A stretch of 64,000 nucleotides of DNA, taken from Epiperipatus broadwayi. Its lineage: Eukaryota; Onychophora; Udeonychophora; Euonychophora; Peripatidae. The position numbers and the translations under genes were made by a program. The notes under the pieces were generated by a model. That model worked only from the letters and a program-made list of their open reading frames with translations, did no database searches and was not told the origin of the DNA. Position 1 is the stretch's first letter. Each line of letters begins with the position of its first letter. Shown in pieces: positions 23,550 to 34,553 of the stretch. The stretch covers positions 337,001-401,000 of the forward strand of contig JAQFVV010000453.1 of the NCBI GenBank assembly GCA_028023455.1. The letters run 5' to 3'.

Positions 23550-25045
23550 AGAAACACAGGTAGGCAGTTATACATGATCTTTATAAATATAGAAAGGGCA
23601 TATAATAGAGTAAATAGAAGGAGTAAGTTTAGAAAATTTGGGTCTTATTAAGAGATTATATGAAAATAATTATAATGTGTATCACTTAGGAAATATAGAA
23701 TCAGTTAAAGTTAAAAATTGGGTGAGACCAAGGCAAAGGTACCCTTTGTCACCTATTTTGTTTTTGTTATATTTGAGAGAAGTGAAAAGGGTAATAGAAA
23801 GATTAGGAAGAGTGGCAAGGAAATGTATACATTATCATATCTTACATTTGTGGATGATATTAAAAAGTTGAAAAGATATGGAAGTTGGGCTAAAGACTTG
23901 CACAAGGGTGGATAAAGAGATGGGGATCAAATTTAGTGAAAAAATGAAAAGTAATGATAATAAATGCTAAGAAAAGAGAAGTGAAAGAATTTTACTTGGG
24001 GGATATAAAGTTAAATGTGGTGAATATGTGTACCTATTTGAGAGTCATCTTAAATATTCAGAGGAATTGCTTGGATGAATAGAAAAAAAAAGATAAATGA
24101 AGCAAAGAAAAAAAAGGGATTGATAAGAAATTAACATAGTTTTCATATAATAAATATGATGTAGCAAGAAAAAAGGTGTGGCAGCAGCAAGTTCAACTTA
24201 TAGTAATTTTGCATTATTTGTTAGTAAAGTAGCGCTAGATTACTTAGAAAAAGTACAAAGAGAGTAGGAAGACATGCATTAGTTGCAGATGTGTGGACAG
24301 CAAAGAAAGCAATCCAAGGAGAAATGGGATGGTCAAGTTTTTGTATAACAGATGCAAAAAGGAAAATGAAAATGTTCAGTAGATTTCAATTTGTGGATAG
24401 TAAGAGAATAGCCAAAATAGTCTTTAATTGACTTATAAGTAAAGAGCAGGCAACAAGATGGGTGAGAAAGGTAGTATGGTATACAGAAGATTTGGATAAA
24501 GATTTTATGTCAGTATATTTATACACATGGTGGGATGATTAGGATAATTATCGAGGGTTATAGTGGGAAAAAATGGGATATAAGAATGGGTGCATTAATA
24601 AAAATTAGGTAGCTGAAGAGATAGAAAACTAGTATGTAGAAAAAAAGAAGTTAAACAGAATATTGGGTGTGAGTTAATTTACGATAATAGCAAGGAAAGA
24701 AGTCTACTGTTTAAGGCTGAACAGAATTATTAACAACAAGGGAATATAGACATAAATGAAGAAATGTGGGTGATTTAGGCTGCAAGTTATATAAGGAAGG
24801 CATGGAAAATGCTACAAGCAAAAAAAATACAAATAATGATGTTGTGGCAGAATAAAGTGGGTTCTTGGTCTTTATGTTAGGTTTAAAAAAATAAGAATGA
24901 TTTAGATATAGACAAAGATGAAAAAAGATCATGTGCAAATGGGATGGAGCAGGATAGAGAAGAATATGGAAAAAACTTAGGTGGGAAATGGAAAGGGAAA
25001 GTAAGGTGGCTAACAGGTTTTTCTGAGCATAGTGCAGAGAAATTC
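23549..25045 (+). pseudogene. CR1-like LINE, 3' part after nested insertions
   Basis: It continues the RT begun at 17380-19330. 23550-23612 reads RNTGRQLYMIFINIERAYNR, RT motif A with the catalytic Asp replaced by Asn. Then LGLIKRLYENNYNVYHLGN and RYPLSPILFLLYL (motif B area), and LTFVDDI (23841-23861), motif C with both Asp residues kept. Downstream are decayed tail pieces to about 25045. Several frameshifts separate the motifs. The join across 19320/23549 restores the expected order THLI then motif A, so the 4.2 kb between them is inserted DNA. Confidence 0.75.
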
Positions 25046-25609
25046 TACATCACATCACATCGTGCTTGTTGATTTGACTTTTCTATCAATTACAGATAGC
25101 AATATGCATTATGATATTTTAAAATAGGATGACTATATGAATTATATACTTTTTAGTTTTTTTCCCAGGTAGTATAGTTATTATATTATATATCATTTTT
25201 TTGTATTGTCCAAAATGTATAAAAAACGAGTCTTTTAATATCTAATTAAAAAAAGAATTCTTCACATTTGACAATTTTCCTGGATGTGACAAGTTTGGAT
25301 AAATTTTTCATGTTTGTTTAAACTCTAGTTAAGAATAACTAAATATTCAATTACTGATTAAAATTGGATAGTTATATGGCATGAAGATAAAAAAAACGTC
25401 TGATTAGAAAAGTTTTCTTAAAAAAAATTATACAGTCTGAATTCAATGTTAGTTTATAGCATATTATATACTTGTGTGCTGCATCTAAACTATGTTCAGT
25501 ATATATTTAAACTTAAATCTTTCAGAATTTTCAGAGATTTTATATGAAATTATGTATGGTTTAAGAAATAATGCTGTAAACTAGTCAAGTTTATATATTA
25601 GACAGAAAT

Positions 25610-26178
25610 CATCATCATCATCATCAACAACCATTATCAATCCACTGCAGGATGAAGGTCTCTCCAAGTTTAATCCATCTTCTCTGATCTTTAGCTTCTC
25701 TTCTCCACATCACCCCTGCACCCTTTCTTATTTCATCCATCCATCTCACATGTGGTCTCTTTCTGGGTTTTTTACAATCTCTTGGAATCCAGTTTAAAAT
25801 TTCAATTGTCCATCTATTATCATCTCTTCTAGCAATATGTCCAGCCCAACTCCACTTCAATCTTTTACTTTTTTCAATGAGGTCAGTAACACCTGTTTGT
25901 TCTCTTACCCATACATTGTGTTTTCGATCTCTTCTTGTTACTCCCACCACACATCTCTCCATACTTCTTTGAGTAGTCTGAAGTCTCTGTATTGCTCTTT
26001 CATTAAGTGTCCAAGTCTCAGATCCATAAGTAAGAACTGGTAAAACACATTTGTTAAAAACCTTCCTTTTCAAACACATAGGCATATTTCCTTTTAGTAT
26101 CAAGTTATTTCTACCAAAAGCACTCCAACCAAGTTTAATTCTATGATTAATTTTCTTCATTATGTTTCCATCTGTATT
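25610..26178 (-). mobile_element. RTE-type LINE, 5'-truncated copy with 8-bp TSD
   Basis: Near-identical to the 3' fifth of the element at 19331-21745. A 178-codon open frame (25624-26160 minus) reads from KKINHRIKLGWSAFGR to FILQWIDNGC, containing YGSETWTLN, WAGHIARR and RPHVRWMDEIRK. The (GAT)n tail is at the left edge. ACAGAAAT occurs at 25602-25609 and 26179-26186, a probable TSD. High similarity and intact frame indicate a young copy. It encodes only the C-terminal tail, so no enzyme. Confidence 0.9.
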
Positions 26179-26757
26179 ACAGAAATATATATTTCACTAT
26201 ATGAAATTTCTGAAATATAAATAAAAGCACAATAGCTTTATGAAAATTATAAAATTTTCAAAAATATCTTGAATATTTAAAAATAAGCCATATTATCAAG
26301 AATTAGAAAAAGTTATTAATTACAACTATTCAAATCATATTATTAACACAGATGAAAACATAATGGATTAAATTAATCTTAAAATTAAAAGTGGTAGATT
26401 GGTTTTGGTAGAAATAGCTAAATATTATAAGAAAATATGCTTATATGCTGAAAAGAAAGATTTTTAATAGATTAGATGTGTTTTACCACTTTTTACATAT
26501 AGATGGATCTAAGATTTAGACATTTAATAGAAGAACAATACAAGAATTGTGATCATATAGTATAGAGAGGTATTTATTGGGAGTAACAATAAAATATTGA
26601 AAATGAATTTGAAATAAGTGGATAAAAGAATAACTGGATTTAATTGGCATCATCTAAAAAATTAGGAAACTGAAATCAAGCAGGGTTAGTAATATTGTTA
26701 AAAAGAAATGATAATAAAAGAATAGTTAAAATCTTAAACTATTTCAATAATTTTGTA

Positions 26758-26995
26758 ATATATATAAAAGATATATTTTGCAGGTTCATCCGTGTTAAAA
26801 AATTTAAATATTGATATGACGTGGAACTTTAACGTTTTTTTTTTTCAAATGAGAGATTGTAGCGTCTCTATAACCGTTTTTCTACCTTTTATTACCCAGT
26901 GGATGACTTGTGTGATCAAGTCGAAACGTCGTCGGTATATCAATATTTAAATTTTTTAACACGGATGTACCGCAAAATATGTCTTTATATATGCA
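26758..26995. mobile_element. TIR-type hairpin element inside the old LINE
   Basis: Ends carry about 55-bp inverted repeats: ATATATTTTGCAGGTTCATC and GTTAAAAAATTTAAATATTG on the left, and the reverse on the right (CAATATTTAAATTTTTTAAC to GGATGTACCGCAAAATATG). It is about 238 bp with no ORF and sits exactly between two co-linear parts of the LINE relic, so it is an insertion. The centre contains a hammerhead-like site. Confidence 0.75.
26894..26936 (+). ncRNA. Hammerhead-like motif, PLE type (GAAACGTC)
   Basis: ACCCAG, TGGATGA in place of CTGATGA, stem CTTG-TGTGAT-CAAG (extendable to GACTTG/CAAGTC), GAAA, palindromic ACGT stem III, C, GTCGGT partly pairing with ACCCAG. A similar GAAACGTC end is found at 60765-60772 after a PLE endonuclease relic. 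The 5' core box is off consensus. Confidence 0.4.
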
Positions 26996-27836
26996 AACCG
27001 TGAAAATCTTCGTATCAACATATATATAATGTATGTGAGATTAATGGATAAAATAAGAAAGTTTGCTAGGGTATTAAGATAAGAAGAAGAAAAGTTGTGG
27101 ATCAGAGAAACAGGATTATACTTGAATTTTTTAATTCTGCAATAGAAGTATTAATGCAGAAAGGCATTAGGTGCAGACTAATATTATTAAGCTTTAAAAA
27201 AAGATAACTTCTTAATTTTGTTTAAAGTATCATGCTATAGAAATCGAAATAATAACAATTTGAATGTTTACCAGAAAATACAAAGATTTAAACTGAATAA
27301 ATAATATTAGTAATATAGAAGCAATTATTAATTATTAATTATAGGATTAGCTGCTTCTTATTTTGTCTCTAATAAAAATCCCCAAGAATTTCTGCTCATC
27401 AAAGTCATGAATATAACTAAGTCATATTTTTGATGTAGAAGTTAGAAGAATGAATGAAAAGTGTTAATAGGAAAATATTTAGTCAGAAAAAAAAGTTATT
27501 ATATTAGATCATAATTTTAAAGTCTTATACATTTTTTTAAAATGGCACAAAAGTAAAAAAAAAAAAAAAGGGCACCTGAAATAGGAAAAAAGTATTGTTT
27601 AGTTAAAGCAGAATATTAAAGGTAGAGCGGTGTGAAAATTCTGACTTTAAATGCTGGGTAATGCTTGGTTTGTAGAAATTGTTTTGATAACTGAAACACA
27701 CAGGCTTATTATATATCTGTCTCTATATATGTAATATATAGGGTATATGAGCACAGACTTTCACACCACTCACTACTCTCCACACTATCTCATAACACTG
27801 ATACCCTTGAACACATATATGTTGAAAAAATAAATA

Positions 27837-27879
<43 letters not shown>

Positions 27880-27892
27880 CAGATTCAAAATA

Positions 27893-27930
<38 letters not shown>

Positions 27931-27934
<4 letters not shown>

Positions 27935-27962
27935 CATGCTAAACCAGCAATCATCAGTTGGT
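27931..27962 (-). ncRNA. Half hammerhead-like motif, B2 left arm
   Basis: Minus strand: ACCAA, CTGATGA, TTGCTGGTTTAGCAT hairpin and GAAA are intact. The stem III and stem I 3' strand have been replaced by (TA)n, so this copy lacks its 3' half. Confidence 0.45.
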
Positions 27963-28213
27963 CCAGATTACCATCTCTATTCATATATGCTATAAGTGCT
28001 CAGATATATATTAAGATAGCCAAACCTCATACTTTAATGGACAGGCTTCAATCTACTCCACACTCCAACTCTTCAACCGTCCATCCAATTGAAAATCTGA
28101 TGATGGAATGCTCAAAGGCCACCCTGAGGCTGAGATTCTTAAAGTATGAGGTTTGGCTATCTTAATATATATCTGAGCACTTATAGCATATATGTGTAGA
28201 GATGGTAATCTGG

Positions 28214-28257
28214 ACCAACTGATGATTGCTGGTTTAGCATGAAATATGGATATTGGT
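28214..28257 (+). ncRNA. Hammerhead-like motif, B2 right arm
   Basis: ACCAA (28214-28218), CTGATGA (28219-28225), stem II TGCT-GGTTT-AGCA inside 28226-28240, GAAA (28241-28244), stem III AT-ATGG-AT, A at the cleavage position (28252), TTGGT (28253-28257). Stem I ACCAA/TTGGT pairs perfectly. Both core boxes are consensus. H17 is A, which is tolerated in the UH rule but less common than C. Confidence 0.6.
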
Positions 28258-28361
28258 GATTATTTATTTTTTCAACATATATGTGTTCAAGTGTATCAGT
28301 GTAATGAGATAGTGTGGAGAGTGGTGGGTCGTGGGAAAGTCTATGCTCATATATCCTATAG

Positions 28362-29789
28362 AAATTTTTTTGGGAAGTTGAGAATTTAATAAACACTATT
28401 TACAAATGAAATCTTTTCATAGGATATGTGGCTACTATATTATTGATTTACATTTAAATGCCATGAGGGTAAACAGGATTTTTGTTTTTAAATTCTAGTC
28501 ATGTTTATACTTTTTTTTGACACAGTTAAACTATTTTTAATACTGCTCAGTAAATGGGTATCTAACAATTATTAGCTAGGTAGTAAAAAGCAGCTTGAAT
28601 TCTCGGTACCTGGTAGATGATAAGCTTTGTGACTAATGACCTTTGCTTTGTAGGTTTATGCTTTATAGTATACTATTGAATTAAAGACTATTTAAAGTTC
28701 TATTTTTTCAACTATGAAGCTATTGTTTTTTAAGTTAACAACACATTAATCATACTGGATTTGTTAAAAAATAAAAATCTGGTCAAACGTAATACCAAAA
28801 CATGTATTTATGGAATACAACTCTGACGATGCAATATATATATATATATATAACCATTAGAAATCAGTAACCACATAAACATACCAATGTAGATAGTAAT
28901 CAATATTTCTCACTGTTGTCAAGGCAACCTCTCTCCTTTTAATAGTAAGAGTGGAAATCCACTCTTACTAATGGTCCAATGAATATATATGGACACTTAA
29001 AGATTGCAACTTGACCACAGAGAATGAAATATTGATACAATGAAGTTTAAATAAACATCTTTAAACATGAAATGAACATGTCCATAATATATATGTTATA
29101 ATATATATGTATATATTATAACGAAAATTTTCACGGTTATGTAATGAAAATAAAATCTTTTTTGGGTCATTTCGTGTACTAGTTTTTTTAAAAAAATAAA
29201 TTATTCTGTATGCAGAAAATTAATATATAGTACGATCCAATAAAGCTTTTGTGCTGATATATTTGTAATTCGTCCATCAATTTATTTTATTCCAATAACA
29301 ATTAAAAAAAAAAAAAATTTCAAAAAAAGAAGATAAAATTGAATGTGATTATAACTTTAATTCTATCCTGATTAATCAAATACAAATAAATCGAGACTTA
29401 AAATGTATGTTTTATCTTATTGCATATATAGCATACAATTATTTTCTTAATTAATACTTAAAATATTTTTAGAATTACCAAAACATAAAAAAGTTTTAAA
29501 AAAATTTAATATATTAGCATTATATTGAGAAATGGAAAAAAAAAAAACTTATATAATCTTTCTGAATGTTGCGTTCGAATTTTTTTTTTAGTTGCATAAT
29601 GCCAGTTTTTTAATTCTTTAAAAAAAAAAGGTACATTAATAATTATAAAATTGAACATATTTGTATTTAATAATAAAAATATAATTCAATAAACAGAATT
29701 ATATTTCAAATGAAAAATAAATTTTCAACGTAAATAAAAGTATACCTTTTATTTTAGCCTTCAAAACATAAAAAAAAAAAAAAAAAAAC
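28362..29789. other. AT-rich spacer with small hairpins and (TA)n
   Basis: (TA)n at 28834-28852. A perfect 13-bp stem with an AA loop at 28944-28971 (TAGTAAGAGTGGA/TCCACTCTTACTA). Short AT palindromes near 29085-29120. No coding signal. Confidence 0.6.
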
Positions 29790-29890
29790 GTCAAGCGTTG
29801 GTGGCCTAGTGGTTAGCATAGCTGCCCTCCAAGCAGCTTGGCAGGATTCGCTTCCCGGTCATATGAAAAAAAACCACATAAAAAAAAAAA
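29790..29890 (+). mobile_element. tRNA-derived SINE, copy 2
   Basis: Begins GTCAAGCGTTGGTGG, A-box TGGCCTAGTGG, five-pair anticodon-type stem GCTGC/GCAGC with loop CCTCCAA (would read UCC), B-box-like GGATTCGCTTCC, then CATATGA and A-rich tail. AAAACATAA at 29763-29771 recurs as AAACATAA at 29891-29898, a likely TSD in low-complexity sequence. Same family as 12684 and 38406. Confidence 0.8.
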
Positions 29891-30235
29891 AAACATAATG
29901 CATTGAGTGCTTGCAAGAAAAGCTGAAATTATTCTTTGATTATCTTGCCATATAGATACAAAAATAAAAACTAAAATATAAATTCATTATTTTTTAAAAT
30001 AAAACTATTAAATGGAGCAAAATAAAATGAAACGAATAGCTAATTCAGAACAACTTTAGTCTGGTTCAGAATTATTTTAAAGAAAACAATACAGATGAAT
30101 TCAGATCATTCTTCAATCTATTTCAAAACTATAAGTTTGATTGAAATCTAGATTTTAGTGCTATGAAATTAACATCCAATATCACTCTATTCCCATCTTC
30201 AGATAAATTTTTGTTATAAGGTCTTCAGTTATAAG

Positions 30236-30535
30236 CTGCACTGATTACTCACAGTGTCATCTTATATTGCTGACCCACCTGATTACACACATGTTGAAAA
30301 TGTAAATAATCACCAATATGCATATTTCATGCTAAAACAGCACTCATCAGTTGGTCTGGATTACCATCTCCACACATATATGCAGTCAGTGCTCAGCCTT
30401 ATATTAAAATAGCCAATCTTCATACTTTAATGGACAAGCTTCAAACTACTTCAAACCACAACTCTTCAGCCCACTGTTTCATTGTAAATCTGATGATGGA
30501 ATGTTCAAAGCCCTTGCTAATGCCAAGGTTGTCAT
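30236..30535 (-). mobile_element. Family B element, single-arm copy B3
   Basis: It aligns in reverse with the family B arm at 28135-28361 and 14757-15022: ACACATGTTGAAAATGTAAATAATCACC, then the TTTCATGCTAAA / CATCAGTTGGTC block, GTGCTCAGCC, CATACTTTAATGGACAAGC and AATCTGATGATGGAATG. No ORF. Confidence 0.7.
30312..30355 (-). ncRNA. Hammerhead-like motif, element B3
   Basis: Minus strand: ACCAA, CTGATGA, GTGCT-GTTTT-AGCAT hairpin (five pairs, outer one G-U), GAAA, AT-ATGC-AT stem III, A at the cleavage position, TTGGT. Stem I pairs perfectly. Both boxes are consensus. Among family B this has the best stem II. Confidence 0.65.
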
Positions 30536-30675
30536 CTTACAAATGTTGATGTTTAGTCCTTCTGACCCCTCATGTACAGGAGAATAATCCTTTTATACAT
30601 ACATATGTGAGGGATAGGAGACCTATTACACACTATTTATATAAATTGATACATTGTACAGGCTTAACACTTGAA

Positions 30676-30832
30676 TTTATATATGTAATATATGTGGGAT
30701 TCAAACTTAGACTTTCACATAACCCACAACTCTCAGTGCCATCTTATATTGCTGACCCACCTGATCACACACATGTTGAGTTGTGGGTCATGTGAAAGTC
30801 TGAGTTCGAATACCGCATATATTGCATATATA
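30676..30832. repeat. Small inverted repeat from family B termini
   Basis: TATATATGTAATATATGTGG, ATTCAAACTTAGACTTTCAC and CATAACCCACAACT (left) are mirrored by AGTTGTGGGTCATGTGAAAG, TCTGAGTTCGAATACCGC and ATATATTGCATATATA (right). The enclosed 45 bp repeats a segment also seen at 30250-30290. It is an internally deleted family B palindrome. Confidence 0.7.
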
Positions 30833-31476
30833 ATTGCAGGTGTTAAGACTGTACAATGTATTAAGTTACACTGTTGTAAAGATTCCAAGTTTTAAGCTGT
30901 TGATTTCTCTGACAAATGATAATTTTTGTGGGAAAAATGTATTGAGAGAGAAAATTTGTTAGAAATTGTATTGCTTGCAATTTAATGGAATTGAAGCTAT
31001 GAAAGTATAATAAATTTGAACAACATAATTTGAACAAAAGGTATCTCCATTTTGTGAGAAAGTGACATCAGTAACTTAGCAGAAGTCATACTAAAAAAAT
31101 TGCACCAGGTGACATGTATGGAGAAATATATTCTTTAATAACGTGATGAGATGAAAAAAAATGTTATCACTTAATTTATATTATAAAGTACATGGTGTTT
31201 TTAGTAATTTTCAGTTATAGCCTAAAATATAAAAGCCATATTCAAAAAAAATTGTTGCAATCTTTGCAAATATCCTAAAGATATATTTATTGCTAATAAA
31301 TGTTGAAATGCAAAAATAAAAAAACAAAAACATTAAAAACATTTGCCTTTATCATATTTATATACTAATGTACACGATTGTTCATTTTTAAAAATTCCAA
31401 TCTAGAAATTATTTTTATAACTATGCAACACTGATTATAGCAGGTTGCCGTTCCTCTCATATACACTTTATTGTAT

Positions 31477-31857
31477 CATGCCGTTTACAACTTTCTTAAA
31501 CACTTTATCAATACTCTTTATTTATATCAAAACTAACAGTTTTGATTGTCCTGCAGTCATTATCAGAGCTACAATATTCAAATATATAATTAATACTTAT
31601 ACACATATTCATATACATAATTAAATACACAAAATAAACAAAAATAAAATATACATTTTAACTTGACCATTATAAATAATCATTTCCCATTTTGTGTATT
31701 TAATTATGTATATAAATATGTGTATAAGTATTAATTATATAATTATGTATTTGAATATTGTAACTCTGATGATGACTGCAGGACAGTCAAAACTAATAAT
31801 TTTGATATAAATAAAGAGTATTGATAAAGTGTTTAAGAAAGTTGTAAATGGTATGAT
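31477..31857. repeat. Long inverted repeat with CTGATGA site
   Basis: Arms of about 160 bp: TCATGCCGTTTACAACTTTC on the left, GAAAGTTGTAAATGGTATGA on the right, with a loop of about 50 bp near 31640-31690. Each arm contains CTGAT(G/A)A followed by a good hairpin (TGACTG-CAGGA-CAGTCA), but then AAAAC instead of GAAAC and no stem I partner, so I do not call a ribozyme. Confidence 0.75.
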
Positions 31858-32001
31858 ATGTTAAAGTAGAAATCAATGCATAGGAAAAGGAAGAAGAAGA
31901 AAATATCAGACATCCTTATGAAGCACATGCTATAATCAAACCAATGGTTTAGACATTATGGTTTATTATTAATCACAAACAAATGTTAGCTAATCATGAT
32001 C

Positions 32002-32007
<6 letters not shown>

Positions 32008-32081
<74 letters not shown>
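32008..32081. repeat. Long (TA)n microsatellite
   Basis: About 74 bp of uninterrupted alternating TA next to the hairpin at 32085. The ORF spanning it is a repeat translation. Confidence 0.95.
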
Positions 32082-32084
<3 letters not shown>

Positions 32085-32089
<5 letters not shown>

Positions 32090-32345
32090 CAAATCAATAA
32101 ATACAAAATACAGTACAATTTATATAAATTATATTCTTTTAGAAGTACTTTCGACTATACACTACAAAGTATAAAGACTACAAAGTGTATAGTCGAAAGT
32201 ACTTCTAAAAGAATATAATTTATAGTCGAAAGTACTTCTAAAAGAATATAATTTATATAAATTGTACTGTATTTTGATATATATATTGATTTGTATATTA
32301 CATATATTGTGAAACGAATACAGATATCAAACTTTATTTTTATAT
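32085..32345. repeat. E-type hairpin element, copy 1
   Basis: Inverted arms ACAGTACAATTTATATAAAT, then TTCTTTTAGAAGTACTTTCG, with the reverse arm GTCGAAAGTACTTCTAAAAG present twice at the right (32190-32250). The outer part ATTGATTTGTATATTACATA recurs inverted at 33260-33300. The GAAAGTACTT site is the same as in other E-type hairpins. Confidence 0.7.
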
Positions 32346-32469
32346 ATATATATATATATATTGAACCATAGACAAGTAAACCTTTATATATATATATATA
32401 TATATAACAATATTAAAAGGTTTACTTGTTTGTCTAAAGGTTTGTAATGATGGTATATTATTAAATTGA

Positions 32470-32757
32470 TATGTTGGACTATTTCCATCATCTATGAGTT
32501 AATGAATGTATTGAAATTTTAAACCTTATTTAAACTTTCCAAATACAAACAACTTGTTAGTAATAATACACAATTAGACAACACAGGTCAGTAATTACAC
32601 AATGTTTCAAGTATTATTATTCTCCACTCCTCTTCAGGTGTTGCTGGCCTATATGCACAGTGACAATATTTACTTAGAAGCTGTACTCACACCTTTAGAT
32701 TCTTGAATATCAAATTTAAGGCAAACACTATACCAACTGAGCTATTCTGACAAATAT
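32470..32757 (-). mobile_element. tRNA-headed SINE with PLE-like tail, copy a
   Basis: Minus strand: GAATAGCTCAGTTGGTATAG gives a canonical A box (TAGCTCAGTTGG). A diverged B-box area and AAGAATCTAAAGGTGTGAGT follow, then CAGCAACACCTGAAGAGGAG, CTTGAAACATTGTG and a tail to AATACATTCATTAACTC. A parallel copy is at 36325-36560. It is a distinct SINE family from the one at 12684. Confidence 0.65.
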
Positions 32758-33234
32758 ATATTGGAAAAATCATCAATCATCAAATGAGTTTTATGGAAAT
32801 TCAGAATGTTGCATATTAATCTAATTGATTACACATTTTCTTCTGGCATGGTACTTAATCATTATAAATATGTAATATTTTTAAAATATCTAAAATGTAA
32901 TTTAATGTTATCTACCCAGATAATATTTAATTCTGACATTAATTTAATTCTGATATTAATTAGAATTAATATCAGAAATTGAGTTAATCAAGTTTTGATT
33001 TGATCAATCATTGAAAAGTTAAAATAAGACTTGAGTACATAAAACTATGATTTGAATACTTACTCACTGATTAGCTATTCTAGACACTAAATCACTTTTT
33101 TTATATTAAAATGATGACTAGATATCTCCATATATATAAAAATTTATTATTATTTATTTTAAAATGAGATTTATTTTAATTAATCAATTATATGTTTAAG
33201 TTGCATTTGTCAGACTGTGTATATATATATATAT

Positions 33235-33482
33235 ATATATATGTAATAAATAAAGTTTGATATCTGTATTCCTTTCACAATATATGTAATATACAAATCA
33301 ATATATATATAAAAATACAGTACAATTTATATAAATTATATTCTTTTAGAAGTACTTTCGACTGTACACTTTGTAGTCTTTATCAACTATATCAACGTTA
33401 TATAGTTGATAAAGACTTCAAAGTGTATAGTCGAAAGTACTTCTAAAAGAATATAATTTATATAAATTGTACTGTATTTTTA
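33235..33482. repeat. E-type hairpin element, copy 2
   Basis: Near-perfect inverted repeat centred near 33391: ACAGTACAATTTATATAAAT, TTCTTTTAGAAGTACTTTCG, CTGTACACTTTGTAGTC, TTTATCAACTATA and the mirror image. On the plus strand 33401-33445 reads TATAG, TTGATAA, a GACT/AGTC hairpin, GAAA, GTAC, TT, CTA, i.e. a hammerhead-like order with a T-for-C and A-for-G change in the first box. Confidence 0.75.
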
Positions 33483-34550
33483 TATATATATATATATGTG
33501 TGTGTGTGTGAGCGTGTGTGCATATTAAGATGAATTACTATCATAACACACAATACATTTAAACCTGAAAAAAAAAAAAGTAAAAATAATACAGACAAAA
33601 TTTACTGTATCTATTTATTTAAAATATAGTTTGGAATAACTGAAATATTAATTAAATAATAATTGTTGATGCTTTTAAAATACTGTAAATTAATTAAACT
33701 AAAATATAAAAAAAGAAGTCTTTTTAATACAAATATTTTTATTAAATTTATTTCTGATTTTGAAAAGCATGTAAACTTTTAGTTTAATAAAGAAAGAAAA
33801 ATATTGTTTTTTTTGGATAAAACAAAATGTTTTTTTTTATAATAAGGTACATTACTATAATTAATCCTATAATTTGTTTATACTTAAAGAATTAAAGTAA
33901 ATTAAAAAACTGGACAATGGTAATATTTTGGGATAAAACAAAGTGTTTTTCTTTATAATGCACATCATTATAGATAATCCTATAATTTATTAACACTTGA
34001 AAGATTAAAGTTAACAAAACAGGATAATGATAATTCAATTATTATCTTGTTTTAATTAATCCAGATGAAAATATTTATCATAATCTTATTTCCCAATTCC
34101 TTTGCATCTCTCATAAACAATGAATTCAGATTAAGTTTGAGGGAATACAGAGTAAGCAGAACTTAAAAAAAAAACAGTTTTTCTAGATTTCATGTTCATT
34201 GAGTTTTAATTCCCAAAGATATAAAATCTTTTTGTAGTGTATAAAACCTCATATGTGGAAAATAGACCATTTGCCTAGTTAAAGTTAATAAAATTATATA
34301 GAAGCTGAACAAAATTGAAAAGTGCCAACACTTAAATATGTGCTATATGGGAAATACCACATTGATAATTTCTATAAAAGGGCAACTTTACTAGTCATGC
34401 AATTCCAGTTCTGTATTTTATCTTTATGCTGCTTTACTTATGCATGAAAGCACACATGAAATAAACTTTCTGTTAGTCATACATACTGTTCATGCATGAA
34501 ATATATTTCATAAATGATTATATAAAGCACAGATGGCAGAAATTTGCTGG
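33483..34550. other. AT-rich spacer
   Basis: Starts with (TG)n at 33497-33512. There is a duplicated-looking pair of about 90-bp AT-rich segments (ACAAAATGTTTTTT...AATCCTATAATTTG near 33820-33875, and CAAAGTGTTTTTCTTT...AATCCTATAATTTA near 33938-33992). No coding signal. Confidence 0.5.
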
Positions 34551-34553
34551 TGA

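Larger units (their letters stand above)
26335..27165 (+). pseudogene. Old RTE-type LINE relic split by a palindrome
   Basis: A diverged relative of the 19331-21745 family in the opposite direction. 26338-26390 reads IINTDENIMD; 26480-26520 resembles the VLPxxTYGSE area; 26560-26600 is the SMERxLLGVT area. After an interruption at 26758-26995 it resumes as VRLMDKIRKFARVLR and FLILQ (27030-27145), matching VRWMDEIRKCAGVLW and FILQ. Many stops. It predates the two younger copies nearby. Confidence 0.7.
27741..28361. mobile_element. Family B palindrome B2
   Basis: Arms of about 230-300 bp: the left one starts GGGTATATGAGCACAGAC and the right one ends GCTCATATATCCTATAG. Inner parts AAGATAGCCAAACCTCAT and ATGAGGTTTGGCTATCTT pair around a 95-bp unpaired centre (28044-28138). 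The left arm is expanded by two (TA)n runs (27842-27876, 27898-27931). Each arm has a hammerhead-like site. No ORF supports a protein. Confidence 0.8.

Noticed and set aside
29790-29866. True tRNA gene
   Set aside because: Acceptor stem does not pair, position 33 is C and no CCA-ready 3' end; it is a SINE head with poly(A) and TSD.
32590-32650. Hammerhead reading of CTGAAGAGGAG...CTTGAAAC on the minus strand
   Set aside because: CUGANGA and GAAA are present but I found no stem I complementarity and stem II is weak; kept only as a comment on the SINE tail.
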